From Nocardia cyriacigeorgica NBRC 100375 (GTDB lineage: Bacteria; Actinomycetota; Actinomycetes; Mycobacteriales; Mycobacteriaceae): a stretch of DNA of 43,019 bases. Made by a program: the position numbers and the translations under genes. Under the pieces are notes generated by a model. The model did not search any database. It saw nothing but the letters and a program-made list of their open reading frames with translations, and was not told where the DNA came from. This document shows positions 33,339 through 43,019 of the stretch, one piece after another; positions within the stretch are counted from its first letter, which is position 1, and each line of letters starts with the position of its first letter. The DNA lies in contig NZ_BAFY01000219.1 of assembly GCF_000308555.1 (NCBI RefSeq), positions 1 through 43,019 of the forward strand, given 5' to 3'.

Positions 33339-34322
33339 ATGAGCGACCTCGATCCGCATCCGGATGAAGCGCTGTGCGAACCCTCGCCGGGCCCTGGTCC
33401 GGTGGCCGAGCAGTACCCGGCGCGTGAGGTGCCGCTCGGCGGCGTGCGCGGCGTGTTCGTCGAGCGGGTGCTGCCGCAGCGCGACCTGCCGACGGTCGGC
33501 GCCTGGTGTTTCCTCGATCATTTCGGTTCGCCCACCGTCACCAAGACCGGGGCGCCGCCGGATATCGATCCGCATCCACATATCGGGTTGCAGACGGTCA
33601 CCTGGCCGTTCGAAGGCAAGATCCGGCATCGCGATTCGGTCGGCTCCGATGTGGAGATCGAGCCCGGTCAGCTGAACCTGATGACGTCGGGACGCGGTAT
33701 CGCGCATTCGGAGTACGGTGTCGCGGGCGCGCCCGCCGGGCACGGCCTGCAATTGTGGATCGCGCTGCCGGGTTCGGCCGCGGGGATCGAACCGCATTTC
33801 GAGCAGCACCGCGAATTGCCGGTCTACGAGGTCGCGGGCCTGCGCGCGACGGTCCTGCTCGGTACCTTGGCCGGGGTCACCTCCCCCGCGATCACCTACA
33901 CCCCGCTGGTCGGCGCCGATGCTCATATCGACGCGGGCGCGCGGGTGAGGCTGCCGGTTCAGCCCGGGTTCGAGTACGCCGTGCTGGTACTCGAGGGCGA
34001 GCTGACCATCGCCGGCACCGACCTCGGCCCCGGGCCGCTGCTGTACCTCGGCACCGAACGCACCGAGCTCACTCTCGCCAGCAGCGCGGGCGCGCATTTC
34101 GCGCTCATCGGCGGCGAACCCTTCGGCGAGGATCTGGTGATGTGGTGGAACTTCGTCGGCCGCAGCCACGACGAGATCATGGCCGCTCGCGCGGATTGGG
34201 AGAATCGCAACGTCGAGCGGTTCGCCGATATCGCGGGACATCCACCGCAACAACGGATCCCGGCCCCGCCGCTGCCCGGGCTCCGGCTCAAACCGCGCAA
34301 GCGACGGTTCGGCGGCCACTGA
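33339..34322 (+). CDS. Pirin family protein
   Basis: A 327-residue bicupin. The metal ligands of pirin are in place: H79 and H81 (DPHPHIGLQT), H123 and E125 (GRGIAHSE). Members include quercetinase-like dioxygenases and redox-sensing cofactors. The start ATG 33339 has CGGAG about 8 nt upstream. It lies 70 bp after the GNAT gene on the same strand and converges with the SRPBCC gene. Confidence 0.9.
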   Translation: MSDLDPHPDEALCEPSPGPGPVAEQYPAREVPLGGVRGVFVERVLPQRDLPTVGAWCFLDHFGSPTVTKTGAPPDIDPHPHIGLQTVTWPFEGKIRHRDSVGSDVEIEPGQLNLMTSGRGIAHSEYGVAGAPAGHGLQLWIALPGSAAGIEPHFEQHRELPVYEVAGLRATVLLGTLAGVTSPAITYTPLVGADAHIDAGARVRLPVQPGFEYAVLVLEGELTIAGTDLGPGPLLYLGTERTELTLASSAGAHFALIGGEPFGEDLVMWWNFVGRSHDEIMAARADWENRNVERFADIAGHPPQQRIPAPPLPGLRLKPRKRRFGGH

Positions 34323-34331
34323 TCATGCGCG

Positions 34332-34364
34332 GCGACCCGGCACCACTGCGCGGAGCCGGGTCGC
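34332..34364. terminator. Shared terminator hairpin between pirin and SRPBCC genes
   Basis: GCGACCCGGC (34332-34341) and GCCGGGTCGC (34355-34364) are perfect complements with a 13-nt loop, in the 57-bp gap between the convergent genes. No T-tract. Confidence 0.6.
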
Positions 34365-34379
34365 GGGAATGGCTGTGGC

Positions 34380-34859
34380 TCAGGCCGATTCGGCCAGCAG
34401 GGCATCCAGGGCCCGGTAGCTCTCGTTGAGTCCGGACTCCATGCCCGACTGGAGCATGCCGTCGCGCTCTTCCCTGGTGTGGAACTGGCTGTCGGTGACC
34501 ACCTTGGTGCGGCCGTCGCCGAGATCGACGAACGTGGTGGCGTCGATGGCGACATGTGCGGGCATGCCGTCCCATTCGAAGGACTGCACGATCCGCTCCT
34601 TCGGGGTGATCTCCCGGAAGCGCCCCTCGAATCCGTGCGATTCACCGTCGGCGTGTTCGACGAAACGCCAGTGCCCACCCTTGCGGAACTCCCAACGCTC
34701 GACATCGAGTCGATTGCCACGGCCCCACCAGCGCGACAGCTGCTCGATCCGGCTGTAGGCCTCCCAGACGCGGTCCACCGGCGCGTTGAACACTCGCTCG
34801 ACATGGATCTCGGTATCCGAGGTCGTCGAGATAACGGCATCGTTCGTGGTTGTACTCAT
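34380..34859 (-). CDS. SRPBCC/AHSA1-family protein
   Basis: A 159-residue START-like protein of the activator-of-Hsp90-ATPase-homologue group: FNAPVDRVWEAYSRIEQLSRWWG near the start (PVDRVWEAY and WWG are diagnostic), then GRFREITPKERIVQSFEWDG, and TFVDLGDGRTKV near the end. These bind hydrophobic ligands; the bacterial role is unknown. It overlaps the ArsR gene by 4 nt (ATGA), so the two are expressed together; this ArsR-SRPBCC pairing is common in actinobacteria. Confidence 0.9.
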   Translation of the reverse strand: MSTTTNDAVISTTSDTEIHVERVFNAPVDRVWEAYSRIEQLSRWWGRGNRLDVERWEFRKGGHWRFVEHADGESHGFEGRFREITPKERIVQSFEWDGMPAHVAIDATTFVDLGDGRTKVVTDSQFHTREERDGMLQSGMESGLNESYRALDALLAESA

Positions 34860-35194
34860 GGGGTTTGCTCCGTTTCCGTTGATTCGAGGAATTCACCGAG
34901 ACGGTCCATCCGGGCCTCCACCATCCGCCGATAGCCCTGCATCCAGGCCACCTCACGGTCGAAGACGTTCTCGCCGAGCCGGCAGTACCGCACCCGGCCA
35001 CGCTTCTCCGTGACCACCATCCCCGCTGCTTCGAGCAGGTGGATGTGCTTCTTGATGCCGGTGAGGGTCATCGCGAAGCGCTCCGCCAGCTCGCTGACGG
35101 TGGCGGGGCCACGTCCGAGGCGCTCGAGGATGCCCCGTCGGGTGGGGTCCGCAAGCGCTCCGAAGGAGGCGTCTAGGAAGTCATACTGAACCAT
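34856..35194 (-). CDS. ArsR-family transcriptional regulator
   Basis: A 112-residue winged-helix repressor: FGALADPTRRGILERLGRGP, SELAERFAMTLTGIKKHIHLLEAAG, of which ADPTRRGILERL and the recognition helix TLTGIKKHIHLLE are key. It lacks the ELCVC metal site of true arsenic sensors, so it is a non-metal member, as usual for the ArsR-SRPBCC pair. The ATG at 35194 lies inside a perfect inverted repeat, a strong sign of autoregulation. Confidence 0.9.
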   Translation of the reverse strand: MVQYDFLDASFGALADPTRRGILERLGRGPATVSELAERFAMTLTGIKKHIHLLEAAGMVVTEKRGRVRYCRLGENVFDREVAWMQGYRRMVEARMDRLGEFLESTETEQTP

Positions 35195-35204
35195 CTAGTT
35201 CAGT
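35185..35204. promoter_or_regulatory. Perfect operator overlapping the ArsR start codon
   Basis: ACTGAAC (35185-35191) and GTTCAGT (35198-35204) are perfect 7-bp arms with a 6-bp spacer that contains the ArsR start codon (35194-35192). A bound repressor would block transcription start or early elongation of the ArsR-SRPBCC operon. Confidence 0.75.
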
Positions 35205-35386
35205 GTTGCGGATCGATTCCGCCGGTGTCAATACCCGGGCGGGAAGTTCCGGATCAGGCTCGCTTGTGTGACGCCACGAAAGCACGGCGTAGCACCGCGT
35301 TCGGTTCCTGTGCACCGCATGGTCCCGGTATGGTCTTCGCAACCCGAACCGGACATTTCGCCGACGGCGCGAGCGCAAAGGACACG

Positions 35387-36019
35387 ATGAGGCTCACCAG
35401 GATTACCGCGACGACACTGCTCACGCTGACCGTCACCGGCGTCAGCGCCGGCCTCGCACCGGCCGAGCCCACCCCGGACAAGGCGAAGCTCGATCTGTCC
35501 GGCACCGTCGAGCAGATCGACTACCGGGTCAGCGCCGATCAGGATCGGCGCGCCGCGGTGACCACGATCGACGGCGGCCGCTTCGACCTGGTCGAGGACG
35601 ACCGCGTCGTCACGCTCACCAATCGCACCGGCCACGTCGTCGCCGCGTTCCCCATGGCCATCCGCCTCGGCGACAAGCAGGTCGACCTGGCCCCACTGAT
35701 CGAGGACGACGGCACCAGCCTCACCCTCACCCCCGCCCCCTCGGAGACGTCGGCCACCCCGCTGCGCGACATCAACGCCGAGGAACGCTTCTTCGCCGAA
35801 GTCGAACGCCACAAGCCCGCCATCATCACCGGCGCGGTCATCGGCGGCGCCATCGGCTTCGTCCTCGGCCTGCCGCTCGGCCTGTTCGTCCTCGACTTCA
35901 TCACCGTCCCCGTCGGCACCGTCGTCGGCGCCGCCATCGGCGCCTTCGCCGGCCTCGCCCATTCGGGCGGCCAGCCCGCCATCGACGCCGCCGTCGCCTA
36001 TCTGACCCGCACCCCCTGA
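35387..36019 (+). CDS. Secreted or membrane-anchored protein with C-terminal glycine-zipper segments
   Basis: A 210-residue protein: signal peptide (MRLTRITATTLLTLTVTGV, cleavage near GLAPAEP), a beta-rich, polar extracytoplasmic domain, then two hydrophobic Gly-rich stretches near the C-terminus (AIITGAVIGGAIGFVLGLPL and TVVGAAIGAFAGLAHSG). The GxxxG patterns suggest membrane insertion. No known family or function is recognised; such proteins are frequent in Nocardia. ATG 35387 has AAAGGA upstream. Confidence 0.75.
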   Translation: MRLTRITATTLLTLTVTGVSAGLAPAEPTPDKAKLDLSGTVEQIDYRVSADQDRRAAVTTIDGGRFDLVEDDRVVTLTNRTGHVVAAFPMAIRLGDKQVDLAPLIEDDGTSLTLTPAPSETSATPLRDINAEERFFAEVERHKPAIITGAVIGGAIGFVLGLPLGLFVLDFITVPVGTVVGAAIGAFAGLAHSGGQPAIDAAVAYLTRTP

Positions 36020-36037
36020 AGTTCGTTCACCACCTAC

Positions 36038-36070
36038 CTTGCACTCAGTTTTGAGGAAACTGAGTGTAAG
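36038..36070. promoter_or_regulatory. Long inverted repeat at the fic promoter
   Basis: CTTGCACTCAGTTT (36038-36051) and AAACTGAGTGTAAG (36057-36070) match at 13 of 14 positions with a 5-bp spacer. The right arm overlaps the candidate -10 box TAAGGT (36067-36072), which stands 6 nt before the fic ATG (leaderless pattern). It is thus probably an operator repressing fic, although it may also end the upstream gene. Confidence 0.7.
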
Positions 36071-36078
36071 GTCGGGCC

Positions 36079-37275
36079 ATGGAATCAGTTACGCCATGGC
36101 CGCCGATTGGCTGGGAGGCGCGGACTTGGGTTCCGTCGGTCCCCTCTGACCTTGTCTCGCGAAGGGTGCGGGAGCGCCACCGCGGCCCCTACGACTCTGC
36201 GGTCGTGCCACGCATCGCCGCACAGCAGGTCCACCTGCCCAGCGCGATACTCGCCATCGCCGACGAAGCTTCGATCGAGATCGCGCGCTTCGACGCCGAA
36301 TCCGGTGCACGACTGGCGCCCTTCGGCGCGATCTTGTTGCGATCGGAATCCACGTCGTCGTCCCGCATCGAAAACCTCACCTCAGGCGCGAAGGCGATCG
36401 CACTCGCCGAACTCGGCGCTACCGATCAACGCAATGCCGTAGAGATCGTCGGCAACGTGCACGCCATGCAGACCGCCATCGACCTCAGCGGCCATCTCGA
36501 TGAGAACCTGGTGCTCGCCATGCATTCGGCATTGATGTCGGCCGTCGATTCGGAATCGGCCGGCCAGTGGCGGACCGAGCAGGTCTGGATCGGCGGAGAC
36601 AACTACGGCCCGCACGGAGCGACGTTCGTCCCTCCGCACCACGACCACGTTCCAGAGGCGATGGCCGACCTCATGGCCTTCACCCGCCGCGACGACATTC
36701 CGATTCTTGCGCACTCAGCCATATCGCACGCACAGTTCGAAACGATCCATCCATTCACCGATGGCAACGGACGTACCGGCCGAGCACTGATCCACTCGAT
36801 GCTGCGCGCGAAGGAACTCACTCCCAACGTGACGGTCCCGATCGCTGCCGGCCTGCTCACCGATGTCGATGCGTATTTCTCCGCACTGACCGCCTATCGC
36901 GCCGGTGACTTGGCGCCGATCGTCACCGCCGTAGCGGAGGCATCATTCGCCGCGATCACCAATGCCCGCCAACTGGTGTCGGAGATCTCCGGCACCAGGC
37001 AGCGATGGGAATCGATGATCAGAGTCCGCCCGCAAGCCATGTCCTGGCGGGTCGCCGATCTGGCACTACGCATCCCGGTGTTCGATACGGAGACCCTCGC
37101 ACGAGAGCTCGGCACCACCGCCTCGAACGCACTGCGAGCCCTCTCCCCGCTCGTCGAGGCCGGCATCCTCACCGAGTTCACCGGTATGCGCCGCAACCGC
37201 ATGTGGCAGGCCCGGGAGATCCTCGATGCCCTGGACGCATTCGCCACTCGCGCAGGTCGACGAAGCCTTGGCTGA
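36079..37275 (+). CDS. Fic-domain protein, class II (N-terminal inhibitory helix) with C-terminal winged helix
   Basis: A 398-residue Fic protein. The catalytic motif HPFTDGNGRTGR (224-235) is intact, so it should transfer AMP from ATP to a target protein. Upstream, S94-S-R-I-E-N99 (SSRIEN) matches the inhibitory helix motif [S/T]xxxE[G/N] that blocks ATP in class II Fic enzymes. The C-terminal ~100 residues (ARELGTTASNALRALSPLVEAGIL, of which TASNALRALSPLVE is the helix-turn-helix core) form a winged helix, so it may also bind DNA. The start ATG 36079 fits a leaderless promoter (TAAGGT-N6) inside a long inverted repeat. Target and trigger are unknown; no partner antitoxin gene is adjacent. 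Confidence 0.88.
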   Translation: MESVTPWPPIGWEARTWVPSVPSDLVSRRVRERHRGPYDSAVVPRIAAQQVHLPSAILAIADEASIEIARFDAESGARLAPFGAILLRSESTSSSRIENLTSGAKAIALAELGATDQRNAVEIVGNVHAMQTAIDLSGHLDENLVLAMHSALMSAVDSESAGQWRTEQVWIGGDNYGPHGATFVPPHHDHVPEAMADLMAFTRRDDIPILAHSAISHAQFETIHPFTDGNGRTGRALIHSMLRAKELTPNVTVPIAAGLLTDVDAYFSALTAYRAGDLAPIVTAVAEASFAAITNARQLVSEISGTRQRWESMIRVRPQAMSWRVADLALRIPVFDTETLARELGTTASNALRALSPLVEAGILTEFTGMRRNRMWQAREILDALDAFATRAGRRSLG

Positions 37276-37299
37276 ACCGGTTTCGGTTGAAAGAAAGCG

Positions 37300-37335
37300 T
37301 TCGGCCCCCGCACCGTGAACGATGCGAGGGCCGAA
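37300..37335. terminator. Terminator hairpin between fic and rpoC
   Basis: TTCGGCCCCCGCA (37300-37312) and TGCGAGGGCCGAA (37323-37335) pair at 12 of 13 positions with a 10-nt loop. On the minus strand, 21 nt past the rpoC stop, it is followed by CGCTTTCTTTC, a weak T-rich tail. It serves convergent genes. Confidence 0.8.
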
Positions 37336-37355
37336 AGCTGTTGCCTACCTACCGA

Positions 37356-41309
<3,954 letters not shown>

Positions 41310-41373
41310 GTAACTTCCTTTCCCCTGTGCGGGTCGAATTCGAGCAAAAGTTCACTAGTGAGTCGAGCGCGGA

Positions 41374-41402
41374 GGCCGGATGCCCGAGCAGGGCATCCGG
41401 CC
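41374..41402 (-). repeat. Intercistronic hairpin, rpoB-rpoC
   Basis: GGCCGGATGCCC and GGGCATCCGGCC are perfect 12-bp complements with a 5-nt loop. On the minus strand it begins exactly 6 nt after the rpoB stop, in the 99-bp gap before rpoC. There is no T-tract. Likely a processing, stabilising or attenuation element. Confidence 0.75.
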
Positions 41403-41408
41403 GACCGC

Positions 41409-43019
41409 CTAGTTCGCCAAATCGTCGACGGTGGCCGCTTCGTTCCTGGACAGGTTGATGCCCAGGTTGGCCGCCGCCCGCTCCAGATCCTCATCGTCAC
41501 CGTCGCGCATCTCGATCGCGGCGCCGTCGGAGGACAGCACCTCGACATTGAGGCACAGCGACTGGAGTTCCTTGAGCAGCACCTTGAACGATTCCGGAAT
41601 GCCCGGCTCCGGAATGTTCTCGCCCTTGACGATCGCCTCGTAGACCTTCACGCGGCCCACCACGTCGTCGGACTTGATGGTCAGCAGCTCCTGCAGGGTG
41701 TAGGCGGCGCCGTAGGCCTGCATGGCCCAGCACTCCATCTCACCGAAGCGCTGACCACCGAACTGCGCCTTACCGCCGAGCGGCTGCTGGGTGATCATCG
41801 AGTACGGGCCGGTCGAACGGGCGTGGATCTTGTCGTCGACCAGGTGGTGCAGCTTCAGGATGTACATGTAGCCGACCGCGACCGGGTACGGGAACGGCTC
41901 GCCGGAGCGGCCGTCGAACAGGGTCGCCTTGCCGTTCTCGTCGACCATGCGGTCACCGTCACGGTTGGGCAGGGTCGAGGCGAGCAGACCGGTGAGCTCC
42001 TCCTCGCGGGCACCGTCGAACACCGGGGTGGCGATGTTCGAGTCGGCCGGCGCGGACAGCATCTCCTCCGGCAGTGCCTTCGCCCAGTCCGGACGGCTGC
42101 CGTCGCCTGCCACGTCGACCTGCCAGCCCGCCTTGCCGATCCACCCGAGGTGGGTCTCCAAGATCTGGCCGATGTTCATACGACGCGGCACACCGTGGGT
42201 GTTCAGGATGATGTCGACCGGGGTGCCGTCGGGCAGGAACGGCATGTCCTCGGTGGGGAGGATCTTGCCGATGACGCCCTTGTTGCCGTGGCGGCCGGCC
42301 AGCTTGTCGCCGTCCTGGATCTTGCGCTTCTGCGCCACGTACACCCGGACCAGCTCGTTCACACCCGGGGGCAGATCGTCGTCGTCATCGCGCGAGAACA
42401 CGCGGATGCCGATGACCTTGCCGGACTCACCGTGCGGCACCTTCAGCGAGGTGTCGCGGACCTCGCGGGCCTTCTCACCGAAGATGGCGCGCAGCAGCCG
42501 CTCCTCCGGGGTCAGCTCGGTCTCACCCTTCGGGGTGACCTTGCCGACCAGGATGTCGCCGTCGCGGACCTCGGCGCCGATGCGCACGATGCCGCGCTCG
42601 TCCAGATCGGCCAGCACCTCGTCGGAGACGTTCGGGATGTCCCGGGTGATCTCCTCGGCGCCCAGCTTGGTGTCACGGGCGTCGATCTCGTGCTCTTCGA
42701 TGTGGATGGAGGTGAGGACGTCGTCTTCCACGAGGCGCTGCGACAGGATGATCGCGTCCTCGTAGTTGTGACCCTCCCACGGCATGATCGCCACGAGCAG
42801 GTTCTTGCCCAGCGCCATCTCACCGTTCTCGGTGCAGGGGCCGTCGGCGAGGACCTGGCCGGTCTCGACCCGCTGGCCCTCGTCCACGATCGGCCGCTGG
42901 TTGGCGCAGGTGCCCTGGTTGGAGCGGGCGAACTTGCGCATCCGGTAGGACTTGCGGGTGCCGTCGTCGGCCATCACGGTGACGTAGTCGGCGGAGACCT
43001 CCTCGACCACACCGGCCTT
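41409..43019 (-). CDS. rpoB: RNA polymerase beta subunit, C-terminal half (partial)
   Basis: The last 536 residues of the beta subunit; the frame runs open to the window edge. Visible are MPWEGHNYEDAIILSQRLV, KIQDGDKLAGRHGNKGVI (active-site lysines) and the C-terminal GGKAQFGGQRFGEMECWAM that contacts beta'. The rifampicin-binding cluster lies in the missing N-terminal half, so resistance cannot be judged here. Nocardia may carry a second rpoB; adjacency to rpoC indicates that this is the standard copy. Confidence 0.97.
   Translation of the reverse strand, partial: KAGVVEEVSADYVTVMADDGTRKSYRMRKFARSNQGTCANQRPIVDEGQRVETGQVLADGPCTENGEMALGKNLLVAIMPWEGHNYEDAIILSQRLVEDDVLTSIHIEEHEIDARDTKLGAEEITRDIPNVSDEVLADLDERGIVRIGAEVRDGDILVGKVTPKGETELTPEERLLRAIFGEKAREVRDTSLKVPHGESGKVIGIRVFSRDDDDDLPPGVNELVRVYVAQKRKIQDGDKLAGRHGNKGVIGKILPTEDMPFLPDGTPVDIILNTHGVPRRMNIGQILETHLGWIGKAGWQVDVAGDGSRPDWAKALPEEMLSAPADSNIATPVFDGAREEELTGLLASTLPNRDGDRMVDENGKATLFDGRSGEPFPYPVAVGYMYILKLHHLVDDKIHARSTGPYSMITQQPLGGKAQFGGQRFGEMECWAMQAYGAAYTLQELLTIKSDDVVGRVKVYEAIVKGENIPEPGIPESFKVLLKELQSLCLNVEVLSSDGAAIEMRDGDDEDLERAAANLGINLSRNEAATVDDLAN

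Overview
The window is high-GC actinobacterial chromosome, most likely Nocardia or a close relative in the Mycobacteriales. The evidence is the rpoB-rpoC and rpsL-rpsG-fusA-tuf blocks, a mycofactocin locus on the far side of tuf with a ferredoxin reductase gene between (the same relative order as Mycobacterium tuberculosis Rv0667-Rv0697), DUF3558 lipoproteins beside rpsL, an EspC-like type VII secretion partner, an intact KstR operator and several leaderless-start signatures. I see no rRNA, tRNA, insertion sequence, integrase or CRISPR array. The genus is inferred from content, not from a database search.

Layout, left to right. 1-247 is the start of an NRPS gene (minus strand) that leaves the window. 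755-7037 (minus) holds a GAF-domain regulator followed, in reverse order, by mftG, mftF, an mftB-mftC fusion and the peptide gene mftA. mftD and mftE, which normally sit between mftC and mftF, are missing; only about 230 bp lies there. 7237-8998 (plus) carries a TetR regulator and a KshB-like reductase behind a KstR box. 9006-11753 (minus) has an AlkD-like repair protein, a glutamate-racemase-like protein and an FAD ferredoxin reductase. 11980-15001 (plus) has an SPW membrane protein with a TetR regulator, a secretory lipase and a Pro/Ala-rich protein. 15098-19582 (minus) is the str operon (rpsL, rpsG, fusA, tuf), preceded upstream by two DUF3558 lipoprotein genes.

21001-37275 is a mixed region of short transcription units: hpd with a divergent Lrp/AsnC regulator, a winged-helix protein, a quinone oxidoreductase, an EspC-like plus lytic transglycosylase pair, a thioesterase, FprB, a SixA-like phosphatase, a VOC protein, MerR plus aldo/keto reductase, AhpD-like plus GNAT, pirin, ArsR plus SRPBCC, a secreted membrane-anchored protein and a class II Fic protein. 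37356-43019 (minus) is rpoC and the 3' half of rpoB.

Several units show readable control. The MerR gene has a 19-bp-spacer promoter over a perfect dyad. The ArsR start codon lies inside a perfect inverted repeat. The Fic start lies next to a long inverted repeat overlapping a TANNNT-N6-ATG leaderless promoter. The kshB-like gene has a perfect KstR motif. rpoB and fusA are each followed, exactly 6 nt past the stop codon, by a strong hairpin before the next cistron. The most notable biology is the compact mycofactocin locus: fused recognition protein and radical SAM enzyme, glycosyltransferase and GMC oxidoreductase, with no local peptidase (MftE) or MftD.
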